Origin: Bretschneidera sinensis
Taxonomy: Eukaryota > Streptophyta > Magnoliopsida > Brassicales > Akaniaceae
NCBI GenBank assembly: GCA_023935145.1
Contig: CM043700.1
Span: forward strand, 64,436,620-64,500,619
Length of the DNA stretch: 64,000 bases
Direction: 5' to 3'
The notes under the pieces were generated by a model. The model saw only the letters and a program-made list of their open reading frames with translations. It had not been told where the DNA came from and ran no database searches. Shown piece by piece: positions 10,536 to 21,504 of this stretch (its first letter is position 1; each line of letters opens with the position of its first letter). A program made the position numbers and the translations under genes.

Positions 10536-11350
10536 TGTGATCTCAATATGCAAATTAAGGTAGATGATATGGAGCAGCAGAGAGAGAACATATTTCATAC
10601 TAGATGTTATGTAAACAACAAGGTGTGTAGTATGATTATAGATAAGGGAAGTTGTATCAACGTAGCTAGGACCACCCTAGTTGAGAAGTTGAGCTTACCT
10701 TTACTGAAGCATTCTAGACCTTATAAGTTGTAGTGGTTGAATGAATGTGGGCAGGTTAAGGTCAAGGTCAATAAGCAGGTTTTGGTGGCTTTTACCATTG
10801 GGAGGTATAGTGATGAGGTGCTTTATGATGTAGTTCTTATGCATGCTGGCCATATTTTGTTGGGGAGACCATGGCAGTATGATAGAAGGGTGATTCATGA
10901 TGGGTTTAGGAATAGGTACAACTTTGTAAAGGATGGAAAAACAATCAAGCTTGCTCCTTTAACTCCAAAACAAGTCTATAAGGACCAACTGAAGCTGAAA
11001 AGTGAGATTGAGCAAAAAAGAAATGGTGAGGCCGAAACACAAGAAAGAAAAATGAGAGAAAATAAAAATTAAGGTGAGGCCAAAACCTCAAGAAAAAGAA
11101 AGGGTGAAAAAGAAAATAGAGAGATGGCTGAGAATAAAGAAAAGAAAGTGGAGCCACGAGAGAAAAAAGAAAGAGAACCTGCAGAGAGAAAATGAAAGAC
11201 AAAGATGAGTTTTTATGCAAAGGAGAGTGAGGTTAAGAGGGCCTTCTTAGCAGATCAGCCTATGATTTTTCTTGTTTACAAAGAATTTTATCTTAATCTT
11301 GATGAAACTAACCAATCTCTTCCTAGTTTGGCTGTTTCTTTGTTGTAGGA
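10536..11350 (+). pseudogene. E1 retropepsin-like protease and spacer remnant
   Basis: An aspartic protease core is seen as MIIDKGSCINV at about 10632-10664, where D-S/T-G is expected and D-K-G is present, so the active site is damaged. The second half (HAGHILLGRPWQYDRRVIHDG) fits the C-terminal part of gypsy proteases. A Lys/Glu-rich linker (about 10980-11200) precedes RT. Stops lie at about 10731, 11070, 11193 and 11347. Confidence 0.7.
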
Positions 11351-12240
11351 GTTCGAGGATGTAGTTCTAGAGAAGATGCCGAGTGAGTTGCCGCCCATTA
11401 GAGGCATTGAGCATCAAATTGATTTTGTACCTGGAGCCATTATTCCAAACCGACCAGCCTATAGGAGTAATCCGGAGGAGATAAAAGAGCTTCAAAGGCA
11501 AGTTGAAGATTTGATGAGCAAAGGCTACGTGAGGGAGAGCATGAGCCCATGTGTAGTACTAGTGCTACTAGTGCCAAAGAAGGATGGGACTTGGAGGATG
11601 TGCGTTAATTGCAAAGCAGTCAACAATATTATGGTAAAGTATCGTCATCCCATTCCTAGATTAGATGATATGCTTGATGAATTACATGGCTCATGTATTT
11701 TCAGTAAAATAGATCTTAAAAGTGGATACCATAAAATTAGAATAAAAGAGGGAGATGAATGGAAAACTGCTTTTAAGACTAAATATGGACTTTATGAATG
11801 GTTGATTATGCCATTTGGACTTACAAATGCGCCTAGTACTTTCCTGAGATTAATGAACCTATATTATATGCGTTCATAGGCAATTTTGTAGTTGTGTACT
11901 TTGATGATATCCTAGTGTACAACAAGAACTTAGATGAACATATTGAGCATTTGAGATATGTGGTCGATGTGAAAATATGCTAATTTTAATAAATGTACCT
12001 TTTGCATGGAAAAAGTTGTTTTTCTTAGTTATGTTGTTAATACGAAAGGTATTGAGGTGGATGAAGAGAAAGTCAAGGCCATCAAGGAGTGGCCAATGCC
12101 TAAAAGCATCATTGAGGTAAAAAGCTTTCATGGTTTAACTAGCTTTTATAGGCGTTTTGTTAAGGATTTTAGCATCATTGCTGCACAACTCATTGAAATA
12201 ATTAAAAAGAATGTTAGATTTCATTGGGGGATTAATTAGG
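11351..12240 (+). pseudogene. E1 reverse transcriptase remnant
   Basis: The clear RT fold runs from [17 protein letters not shown] through [29 protein letters not shown] and [15 protein letters not shown] to [14 protein letters not shown]. The catalytic box YFDDIL follows at about 11899 after a frameshift near 11865. The connection region (SFHGLTSFYRRFVKDFS) ends near 12180. R-A-I is altered to K-A-V in the CVNCKAVN block. RT copies the element RNA into cDNA; this reading frame is broken. Confidence 0.85.
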
Positions 12241-12640
12241 TGAAGGAATTTAATACTATTAAAGAAAGGTTATGTTCTGCACCTGTGTTAGCATTACTTG
12301 ACTTTAACAAAACTTTTGAGATTGAATGTGATGCCTCGGGAATAGGAATTGGAGCAGTTTTGATGCAGGATAAGCGGTAAATAGCCTTTTTCAGTGAAAA
12401 GCTAAGTGAGATGGCCTTGAATTACCCCACTTATGACAAAGAACTTTATGCTCTTGTTCGCACTCTAGAGACGTGGCAGCACTACCTTTGGCCTAAGGAG
12501 TTTGTGATCCATATTGATCATGAATCATTGAAGCATTTCAAGGGTCAAGGTAAATTAAATAAGAGACATACTAGATGGATGGAATACATCTAGACCTTTC
12601 CTTATGTCATCAAGGCAAATTGTGTGTGTTGAATTGTTCA
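12241..12640 (+). pseudogene. E1 RNase H remnant
   Basis: [17 protein letters not shown], then [26 protein letters not shown] and [23 protein letters not shown] are diagnostic of gypsy RNase H. A TAA replaces the expected Gln codon before IAFFSEKL (about 12378), and a TAG ends the open stretch at 12591-12593. Confidence 0.8.
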
Positions 12641-13407
12641 ATGCGTGAATTATTGGTGCACGAGGCATATGGTGGGGGATTAATGGGACACTTTTGTGTC
12701 AGAAAAACCTTAAAAATTTTACATGAACATTTCTTTTGGCCTAAGATGAGAAGAGACGTCACTCGAATATGTGGTAGGTGCCTTACAAGTAGAAAGGTCA
12801 AATCTAAGGTTTTACCATATGGGTTGTATACACCCTTACCCGTTCCTAGTGAGCCATGGGTAGACATATCTATGGACTTTGTTTTGGGATGCCTAGGACA
12901 AAAAATGGTAGAGATTCTATTTTTGTGGTAGTGGATAGATTTAGTAAAATGACACATTTCATTCCATGCCATAAAACAGATGATTGCACAAACATAGTTG
13001 ATCTGTTTTTCAAGGAAATAGTGTGAATCCATGGTGCACCTAGGAGTATTATTTCTGATAGGGATGTTAAATTCCTTAGCTATTTTTGGAAGGTTTTGTG
13101 GGGAAAATTAGGTACCAAACTTTTATTTTCCACTACTTGTCATCCACAGACTAACGGATAGACTGAAGTAGTCAACAGGACTCTAACTCAACTCTTACAC
13201 ACTGTCATTCAAAAGAATTTAAAAACTTGGGAGGATTGTTTGCCATTTATAGAGTTTGCATATAATAGGACTATGCATACTACTACTTCTTATTCTCCCA
13301 TTGAAATTGTTTATGGTTTTAATCCACTTACTCCTTTAGATTTGATGCCTTTACCTATTGATGAAAGGAGTAGTTTGGATGGACACAGGAAGGTCGAATT
13401 GGTGAAG
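12641..13407 (+). pseudogene. E1 integrase remnant, C-terminus missing
   Basis: HHCC zinc domain: LMGHFCVRKTLKILHEHFFW, then CGRCLTSRKVKS with the second zinc Cys replaced by Ser. The DDE core is visible across two frames: DISMDFV, then IISDRDVKF, then the Glu of [12 protein letters not shown]. Stops include codons at about 13024 (Arg-to-stop) and 13158 (Gln-to-stop). The frame ends VELVK and meets the 3' LTR; roughly 100 residues of C-terminal domain normally found in CRM integrase are absent. Confidence 0.8.
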
Positions 13408-14095
13408 TGAATTCATGGTGGATCGAGTCTTAAAGATCCCTTGCAAGTTCTAGATGTGCTAATGACAAGGAAGTAATGCAAGGATTGGTGCAATCCACTT
13501 GGGCCGAGTTTGCAAATTTATCGAGCAAGACCCCAACATTCAAGATGGGCTTGAAAAAATAAGAACTAACTTTAATCCATGTGATACAAGCTAAAGTGGG
13601 GGGCGGCATAGCCTAGTAGTTTTGTGTAGACTTTTTATTTCATTAAGTATAGGCGTGTGGGCCTATTTTTTGTTCTATGGTTGTAGGCATTTGGGCCTAT
13701 TTAATTCATTAAGTGGACTTCTTTAATTAGCTATAGACGTGTAGTTTAGGATGTTTTGGGCTTGAAGATGTTCAAGTCATGTCTTTTAATTGATGTAGGC
13801 CTTATTCGGCCCTAGGGTTTCATGGAGGGCTTCAAAAACACTTGTAACCACATTTTTAGGGTAAGTTGAACGTGAATGAAGTTTTCTTCATAGAGAATTT
13901 TCTTTTTCTCTACTTGTTCTTGATTGAACTAAAAACTTATCAAAGGCAAATCCTTTGTGGCGTTCTCACCGAATCTAGGTTCTTGAGGCAAGATTTCAAC
14001 GGGTCTAGATTATCTTGACTTGATTATTGGCTTTCTTGGGTAAGTTTCAATTTGATTGTGGGTTCAAGAGATTTCCATCCCACGGGTTCACATCA
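13408..14095 (+). mobile_element. E1 3' LTR
   Basis: 688 bp from TGAATTCATGGTGG to TTCACATCA, followed by the target duplication ATAGT. Compared with the 5' LTR it has a deletion in the GPITRSRAKK coding stretch and an inserted piece of about 35 bp near 13660. This indicates an old insertion. Confidence 0.8.
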
Positions 14096-14100
14096 ATAGT

Positions 14101-14396
14101 TCAAATACATATAATGTGTAATTACCTAAATAATACTTTTAAGTTTGAGCTTCTTTTGTGGCGCCTAACATAATGAATATTAAAGTCAGATACGTTAAGG
14201 CTTCTATTATATATATTAATTCAATGGGTGGCAGAACATTAATTCCAAAGAGCAAAAGTTAAAATGTTGATTTTTCGGTAAGGTCAATGTAAAGAAATTA
14301 GTTTTCAAGTTGCAAACTTATTGACGACGGATCAAAAGTGAAAAATTTAAGATTTAAAATTGAGTGATTTATGTTTAATTTGGATGTAATATGGAC
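14101..14396. other. AT-rich sequence, no gene seen
   Basis: The flank between E1 and the hAT element. Its last 8 bases ATATGGAC form the left target duplication of the hAT element. Confidence 0.5.
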
Positions 14397-14799
14397 CAGT
14401 GTTTTCAAAGACGAGGGCGTTGGGCAAGGTGTTTTGCCTCAATAAGGCGAAGCGTAAGCCTCGAGGCGTTGGGGCGTAAGTCTTTTGAAACATTGGGGCG
14501 TTTTGAATAAAAAAATATTAATAAATTATAAAAATATTAATAAATTAAAATAATGTAAATAAATTACATTTTAAACAATTATTTAACAAGACCATACGAA
14601 TAAAGCTAAATATAAAAATATTTTGTATTTTTTTGTATTTAATTACGAAATAATTATCTAATTTAATTGCCATATAAAAGAATTATACCTATTTGTACTA
14701 AAAGAATAATAAATGGAAGAAAGATTAGAGATTTGACTCATCTTTCTTTTATTTTTTTAATTGCAGTCGTGGCCACTTGCTCTCTTTCCCAGCAACATC

Positions 14800-15230
14800 T
14801 TTCTTTTATTCTTTTTTAAGGCTTTTCACAAGTCTCAAGACTCTGAAGAGAAAGGACATAGAAGTAATGGGACGGTGGACTCAAACACAAAGACTTATCT
14901 AGATTTAAGGATTGTTTTTGAGGTCCGTCTTCCCTTTGTTACAACCTTACAATTCACAAAAACACCAAACCATTTCTCTGATAAACAGAGTAGAGAGTAG
15001 AGGGTAGAGAATTGAGTGAAGAGTGAGAGAGAGGTAACACAAAGAGAAAATGGGAAGATTCACTTCTTGTCTGAAAATCATCACATGTAGCAGTGACTCT
15101 GTTAACAAAGATGATCTTGATGTCTCTGAGGTATCCGATCACTTCATGATTCTTTGTTTTCTTCACTCATTTTCCTTGTCCTTTAACTTTGTATTATGTT
15201 CTTGATTCTATCGGGGTTTTTTTTCCTTTA
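14800..15230 (+). pseudogene. Captured plant gene fragment inside the hAT element (5' UTR, exon 1, start of intron)
   Basis: This part differs in composition from the transposon ends and looks like the start of a normal plant gene: an AGAG-rich untranslated stretch, an ATG at 15050, an 81-base exon and a GT donor at 15131. It is followed by T-rich intron-like DNA. It is on the plus strand. There is no second exon in the element. Confidence 0.6.
15050..15130 (+). pseudogene. Exon 1 of an IQ67-domain (IQD)-like gene
   Basis: Encodes 27 residues beginning MGRFTSCLKIITC and ending DDLDVSE, then GAG|GTATCC, a good splice donor. From memory this resembles the N-terminus of IQD28/31/32-type calmodulin-binding proteins (MGRS.SC.KII.CG), which also ends exon 1 near a VSE. 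The family assignment is recall-based and rests on a short peptide; a captured exon is the firmer part. IQD proteins bind calmodulin and microtubules. The IQ motifs are not present here. Confidence 0.5.
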
Positions 15231-15612
15231 ATCTGTTTTGGTTGGCATCTGATCACGTTTTGTCTGAAAATTGCACTGAGCGTACGCCCGGATGCCCGGG
15301 GCGTAAAAGGCGTACGCTCCAGGTCTGGATGAACGCCCAGACCCAAAAAACGACCGCCCCATGATATTTACGCCCAAAGATTCACGCCCTGAGGCTTTTT
15401 GGCCCAAAAACACCTCGAGGCGCGCCCCAAAAACGTCTTTTAAAACACTGGTATGGACAAAATGATTTACTTAAAGTTTATTGTTGGGATTTCACTAAGT
15501 AAATGGTTCAACTAATTCGATTAATAAGAGAGATTTAGGATATGATGATAAATGATTTACTCGGTTGATATATTAGTTTCATAACAAGGACTAATGTGGC
15601 CAAGGTATCAAA

Positions 15613-16030
15613 CAGGAAGCTATAAAGAACAAGTACCCCTTGCCTCGTATTGATAATCTCTTTGATCAACTTCAAGGTGCTTGTGTGTTCTCTAAGATTG
15701 ATTTGAGGTTTGAATATCATCAACTAAGAATCAAGGAGTTTGATGTTTCTAAGTCTACGTTTAGGACTCATTATGGTCATTACGAGTTTTTGATGATGTC
15801 GTTCGATCTTACAAATGCTCCTACAACATTCATGAATTTTATGAATCGAGTGTTTCATCTATATCTAGATCTATTTTTAGTGGTGTTCATAGATGACATA
15901 TTGGTTTATTCTTGAAGTAGGGAAGAGCATCGCCAACATTTAAGTGTTATATTGCCTAGATTCGGATTTTGTCTAGGGTTGAGAGAATATTCAAATAGTT
16001 GCTTTGCGTTTTTTAGGTCACAGTAACAAG
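15613..16030 (+). pseudogene. Orphan Tekay-type reverse transcriptase scrap
   Basis: About 400 bp encoding [52 protein letters not shown] and [11 protein letters not shown], closest in wording to Tekay (Del) RT such as that of E7. RSGYHQ is changed to RFEYHQ and FGLTNAP to FDLTNAP. It is followed by a stop and decayed connection-domain sequence (about 15988-16020). No LTR or other domain adjoins it. Confidence 0.8.
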
Positions 16031-16717
16031 TTTGATCAGATGCTAAATGCTTTTCCACTTTGGGGGACAGACTATTAAAAAATTAACCAAACATAGTTTT
16101 TTTATTAAAAAATTAAAATTAATTGGGTGATGTTGGATTTGCCTTTTTAGGATCTTATTTAAGTTTGGTTTCACCTTTAGATTGATTTTAATTCAGTAAA
16201 GCTTGTCTCAAAATTTAAAATTAATAGGGTGTACATCGGATGATTATTGTTGAACCTACTACGTACTATTATAGGCAAAGTACATGCTATATACAATAAC
16301 GCTTCTTCATGACTCAAGCTTTGTGGGTAGATGTTTCAATAAAAACAAAAATAAATTATTTTGAAAGATTTATAATTATGGAGGAAAGGAAATGAAAAGG
16401 TAAAGTTGCCTTGGTAAGTAACGCTACAAATTAAATTGTTGTCCACGTGCAGTTAGGAGTAAATTAAAATTTAAAAAGTGTTGTAAAATAATCTTTTGAT
16501 GTTAAAAACCTGATAGGTTAGGTGTACGCAAATTGGTCCTATAAAAGGAATTAAATCATTGGAAATATTTGGTGGATTTAAATTAGAGCTTAGGTACTCC
16601 AAAATTCAGATCTATTTTCGTCTTTAAATTTTACATTTAGAGATATTATAGTCATTTGAAATTACTCTTGTTATATAAAGTATGATTTGGGGTTAATCTT
16701 TTTCATGCTTAAGTGAT
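16031..16717. other. AT-rich sequence, no gene seen
   Basis: No frame or repeat that I can assign. Its right border is where the truncated left LTR of E3 begins. Confidence 0.5.
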
Positions 16718-18250
16718 TACAATCAAAGTCTCAGGCGAAAAAAAAGGAAAACAAAATTAAAAATTAATATTAAAAAAATGTTGAGAATTAAATGATATAA
16801 TTGAATTAAGTGAAAGAAAATCAATAATGAGTAACACAAGGGTCCAAGAGCCCCTCCTAAATTTCACAGTTTCAACTTATATCAATTCAGTAATTATAAC
16901 TCAACTACGTATTTCACATCCTAAATAAGTAATCGAAAAATAATAATGAAAGCACAAAAAATATTCTTTTGTAAATTATTATGAGAAATCTCCTTTTTGT
17001 TTTTACAAGTAATGCAATGGTCAATCATATATGATATTCTAAATCGACGATATATCTGGAGAATATAATGCAGTAAAGGACCAACATATATAATTAATAT
17101 ACTGAAATCAATTGCATCCTAAATTTCACACATAAGAGAAGCATGACTGAACTCATATGGAGAAAAAGAATAACAATCACCAGAGTTAAATAAAATCTAT
17201 GGGAGAAGAAAACATAATTGTCTGTCACATAAAAAACATAAACTTCAATATTAAATAAAAGAAACAGCTCAAAATAATTATTCAATGTTAAAAACTCAAA
17301 TACTAAATTAAATACAAGCCAAACCCGCTATGTCTAGGAGTTCATCTCTTCACCTTGATTGCAACTTAGCCTAGCCGACAATACATAATCATAGCAGCTC
17401 TCTAGAAATTCAATGTGTATCTGTTCAGCCCCCTGTTCTCTGAGTCTAAAATCCTATATATAGCTATATGGAGACGGCTTTGTAGGCAGAAAAGTCACCC
17501 TAGGGTTTCTGTTCAGGCCGTGTGCTTCTGCAACTGTCCAGGCCCGGTTCTGCTGCTGTCCAGGCCCAGTTCTGCTACTGTCCAGGCCGTACGTTTGCAG
17601 TTGTCTAGGCTCGGTTTTTGCTGTCCAGAACTAGTCCAGTTGTATTGCTGTCTAGGCCATGCAAATCCCCAAAAAATCAAAATTTAATAGCTCATTCACT
17701 TCTGTCATGCTGAAATCACGCACAACCTGACATTTGTCTACTAAAACTGCCATGATTTTCTTTAGAAAAATAATATTTATGAGCCGTAAAATTCTCTAGA
17801 AAATAGACATCTAGATCTTTCCAAAAATATATGGTTCATCTCCTGGTTCTTCCTGAATCAATACAGTTTAATCCGTAAAAATGACTGATCTGTACGGGCA
17901 ATTCTGGCAATTTAGTGAAACTCCTTTTCATCCTTTGCTAGTGACAATATGAGTTAGTAAAATGCTCAATTTATCTTTAACAGTCTAGAAATGATGGGTT
18001 TTGTTGCACTTCTCTTGGGAAACCCAATTTCCCTGCTCTGAACTGGTCCAGATGTTGTGGATTCTTTTGAACATATTTTATATATATTTTTGTTTAAAGC
18101 TTCTTTGTTTTTTTAAATCTGCAAAACACACTAAAACACATAATTCTCCAAAGGACCACACTTGTCAAGAAATTCAATGAATAATCGAAATTAATCTCAA
18201 TAAATGCATATAATTAACTCTATCTGAAGTACATTTTCATGCCCTAATCA
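16718..18250 (-). mobile_element. E3 3' LTR (outer end truncated)
   Basis: Homologous to the right LTR from the block TACAATCAAAGTCTCAGG onwards, ending at CCTAATCA. The terminal ~73 bp present at 23897-23969 are missing, with unrelated sequence before 16718. A deletion probably removed this end together with the flanking E9 arm. Confidence 0.8.
17512..17660. repeat. CTGTCCAGGCC-type array in E3 3' LTR
   Basis: About six irregular copies of CTGTCCAGGCC/CTGTCTAGGC with short spacers (GTTCTGCTGCTG and similar). It forms a GC-rich island in the LTR and recurs at 30606-30735. Confidence 0.8.
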
Positions 18251-18280
18251 CAACCCCTAACCAGCTTATTGCTAGTACCT
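18251..18280 (-). promoter_or_regulatory. E3 polypurine tract and adjoining hairpin-like motif
   Basis: The minus strand reads ACTAGCAATAAGCTGGTTAGGGGTTGTG next to the LTR, split here as ACTAGCAATAAGC plus TGGTTAGGGGTTGTG. It corresponds to the E2 motif with the stem reduced to GC-rich core pairs. Confidence 0.6.
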
Positions 18281-19650
18281 AGTGATGCAAGCGAAGCAAC
18301 AATGCATGAAAAGTAACACAGCATGAATATTGTTTTTCTGAGAATTTTGCAGAACTGTCTAGCATTCAAACAAATGTTGGCCAAAGCTCACAGATGCTAA
18401 CGAGATTTTCAAATCATGTATTCTGAGAAACTGTGAGTGTGTGCACTAAGCTTAAACCTTCTTACCACAACCCAATGATGCATAAAACTTTGAATTCAAC
18501 CAAAAAAGAAGCCTCAACTCCATTATCCTCACAGGTAAAGTGTTTATCAATTTAAAGAGGCAAGGTATTTACTAATGGAGTTGGAAAGCAGATAAAAGCA
18601 CCTAGTGAAAGGGTCAAGCAATTTAGGACAAGCAACTGAACAAGAATCAACAACAAGATAGGCTAATCACATAATTCAGAACACTTTATCCGACTTACCA
18701 ATATAATGTCTCGAAATTTCAATGGTTAATCAATAAGCCTTGGTGTTGAAGCTCCTTTCTTCTGAGTGTGGTGCAACAACTTATCTTCCTTAAATTGTTG
18801 AATCGTCATTCTTTCGAATACAAACTGAAAACTGAAGTAAACAAAAACTGATATTTTCTTCTTTTTTTTTCTTCTCTCTCTATTTTTTTCTTTTTCTTTT
18901 AGAGAATTACAATATAAATAAATAAGCTGATAGAAGAATGATTTTTTTCTTCTCTTTTTTTATTTTAGAAAATTACAATATAAATAAATAAACTGATGGA
19001 AGAAGAATCATTCCCAAAATAATGTCGACGATCAAAACTTCGCGCAAATATCAATGATGGATTCGAAGGCTTTGATGACTAACCAAATCATTTCTCCACA
19101 TGTAAGGTAAGCCAAACAAAGCATCTCAAATAGCAATAAAACCAATTCAAGTAGGCAATAAAAGTTCACAATGCTAGTTTTCTCAGACTCTCCATTCAAT
19201 AAAAACAAATGTGCTTCAAACATGGTTAAAAACCAAAGATCATATGCATTACTCTCTAAACAATCCACAAATCTTAATATGTACACATAAATGAGTTTCC
19301 AAAATTTTTAAGTGTTAGTCAAGATAGTGTCATTGGACCTTGACGAAAACAGAGTTGTAATCATCCATCAACAGTTCACAAATCTCATAAACATGCCATG
19401 ATAATTTCACACAAAACAATATATAATAAGCAAGCATATGCTACCACCCCCAACCAAAATGTGATAGTGTCCTCATAGTCACCAAAAGATAAGAAAGTCA
19501 TATCGACAGGAGAGAGGAGCTCCAATAACGTAGCATAGGTAAACCTGCATCACACAAAACAAAACATAAAAGCGAACAAAGTAAAACAAAAGAAACTAAA
19601 CTAGAAAGTAGTAAAATATAATATAGATAAAAGTATCAAGCATCAATCAA
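18281..19650 (-). other. E3 3' non-coding region
   Basis: No coding recognised. It includes a tandem duplication of about 65 bp (18893-19016) and pyrimidine-rich tracts on the plus strand (about 18855-18900). The position is equivalent to the 3' regions of E2 and E5. Confidence 0.6.
18893..19016. repeat. ~65-bp tandem duplication
   Basis: Two copies of a unit containing AATTACAATATAAATAAATA followed by CTGATRGAAGAA, separated by T-rich sequence. Confidence 0.65.
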
Positions 19651-20316
19651 AGTAGACAGGGGCAACAAGAGAGATCTCCTCTGGTTCCTCTACTTTCTCC
19701 ACATAGTGCTTCAGACGTTGCCCATTCACTCGAAATACTCTCCCATCTTTTGGATCTTCTATCTCAACCAAACCATTGGGAAAGACTTGTTTAACCACGA
19801 ATAGGTCAGTCCATCTAGATTTTAGCTTGTCGGGATGAAGGTGAAGCCTCGAGTCATAGAGGTGGACTTACTGATTAGGCTCGAAATGTTTCCTCAAAAT
19901 TTGCTTGTCATGAGCCGCCTTAATCTTTGCCTTGTAGATTCTGGAATAATTCATTTGTACATTATTAAGAGTTCTACTAGCATAGTATACAACAAAGGGC
20001 TTCCCCTCCTATTGTTGTCCCAAACCTGCCCCCACCTCATAATTACTCGCGTCACACATAATCTCAAATGGTAAATCCCAATCTGGTGACTGCATAATGG
20101 GGGCGGACGTAAGCCTATCAATGAGTGTTCGAAAAGCGTCCTCACACTCTTGTGTCCAATTGAACATGGCTTCCTTAGCTAGAAGGTTACATAATGGTCT
20201 AGATAGCAGAGAAACTCTGTATAAACCTCATGTAAAAATCGGTATGCTCAAGAAATGATCTAACATCCTTAATAGTTTTGGGTGTGAGCAATTTAGAGAT
20301 CAATTATATTTTTTAT
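19651..20316 (-). pseudogene. E3 RNase H fused to integrase C-terminus by deletion
   Basis: Reading the minus strand, RNase H starts (PFEIMCDASNYEVGAGLGQQ, stop, then [18 protein letters not shown]). It passes at about 19942 without a frame change into IYKAKIKAAHDKQILRKHFEPN, which in E5 is the integrase C-terminal region. It continues as YDSRLHLHPDKLKSRW and VFRVNGQRLKHY. Most of RNase H and the zinc and catalytic domains of integrase are gone. Stops lie near 20005 and 19871. Confidence 0.8.
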
Positions 20317-21225
20317 TTATCCACTTCGATCCCTTTTTTCAGAAATTATGTGCCCCAAAACTAGTCCAGAGGGAACCATGAAATGAAAATTTTCCCAATT
20401 AAGCACTAAACATTTTTCTTCACATCTACTCAAAACAGCTTGTAAATAGAGTAGGCATGAATCAAAAGAATCACCAAACACAGTTAAATCATCCATAAAG
20501 ACTTCCATAAATTTTTTGACCATATCGTTAAATATACTCATCATGCATCTTTGAAATGTAGCCGGTGTATTACACAATCCAAAAGACATACGCTGGAATG
20601 CATAAGAACCAAATGGGCATGTAAACGTAGTCTTATCCTGATCTTCTAATATAATCTCTATATGATAATATCCCAAATATCCATCTAGAAAGCAATAGAA
20701 GGGATGACCAGTTACACATTCTAAGATTTGGTCTAAAAGTGGAAGTGGGAAGTGATCCTTGCGGGTAGCGGAATTAAGTTTTCTATAGTCTATGCACATG
20801 CACCACCCTGTCACTACCTTGGTAGGAACACGCATCTCCTCCGAGTTGGTTACCACAGTTACCCCATACTTTTTAGGTACTACCTGAGTTGGGCTAATCC
20901 AGTTACTATCAGAGATAAGGTAAATAATACTCGCATCTAATAACTTTAAAACTTTCTTTTTCATGACTTCTTTCATAGTGGGGTTAAGTCATCTCTGAGG
21001 GTCTCTACAAGGGTTAGCTCTTTCCTCTAAATGGATCCTATGGGAACATATCAAGGGGCTAATACCTTTAATGTCAACAATTGTCCATCCTAATGTAGCT
21101 TTGTGCTCACTTAACATGTTAATCGATTTCTTTTCTTGTGAATCACTAAGTACAGAGGAAATAATAATAGGAAATGTATCACCTGGTCCCAAGAATGCAT
21201 GTTTGAGTCCCTTAGGTAGCATCAC
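20317..21225 (-). pseudogene. E3 Athila reverse transcriptase remnant
   Basis: Runs from HKATLGWTIVDIKGISPLIC through WISPTQVVPKKYGVTVV and CIDYRKLNSATRKDHFPLPL to the catalytic box VFMDDLTVFG, ending in ENFHFMVPSGLVLGHII. A stop lies between 20977 and 20989. The catalytic Asp pair is retained. Fingers and palm are largely continuous for 220 codons, making this the best-kept part of E3. Confidence 0.85.
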
Positions 21226-21504
21226 TAAGTTGACCTTTGGGGTCTCCTCAGTAGATGGCTTAGGTCTCTCTCTATCTCTTGGTAACTCTTCAAAGCTTGG
21301 TTGCCATTTCCGTTCTCATTTATCCTTTGACCTTGAAACAGCAGAAACATCGAAAATATCGTCAGGATAAAGTGAACTCTCAGAATCAGAAATGCCAAGG
21401 AGATACTCTAAAGATTCTGAATTTTTTCTCAAGTGAGCCTCCTCTGATATCAGTGTGTCTATCATATAAATATGATAGCAATCATCATCATCATCATCAT
21501 GTGG

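Larger units (their letters stand above)
7864..14095 (+). mobile_element. E1: CRM-lineage Ty3/gypsy retrotransposon
   Basis: 6.2 kb with LTRs at 7864-8544 and 13408-14095 and a 5-bp target duplication ATAGT (7859-7863 and 14096-14100). The internal order is gag, protease, RT, RNase H, integrase on the plus strand, as in chromoviruses. The RT wording ([19 protein letters not shown]) and gag wording (KIPSFKGRNDPEVYLEWEKK) are those I associate with the CRM lineage. Stops and frameshifts occur throughout, and the integrase C-terminal region and an obvious polypurine tract are missing before the 3' LTR. CRM elements are typical of plant centromeres. Confidence 0.85.
14397..15450. mobile_element. 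Non-autonomous hAT-type transposon
   Basis: 1054 bp. Terminal inverted repeats are CAGTGTTTTCAAAGACG (14397-14413) and, at the right end, the complement of CAGTGTTTTAAAAGACG (15434-15450), 16 of 17 matching. It is flanked by 8-bp target copies ATATGGAC (14389-14396) and GTATGGAC (15451-15458), 7 of 8 matching. CAGTG ends plus an 8-bp duplication are typical of hAT elements. The GC-rich subterminal parts repeat GGGCG/CGCCC words on both sides, as transposase-binding subterminal repeats often do. No transposase is encoded. The middle carries a gene fragment. Confidence 0.85.

Noticed and set aside
16031..16717. Host gene between the RT scrap and E3
   Set aside because: No open frame of useful length, no codon bias and no splice-flanked exons could be seen.
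17415..17687. 90-codon plus-strand frame
   Set aside because: Translation of the CTGTCCAGGCC array in the E3 LTR; no start context or homologue.
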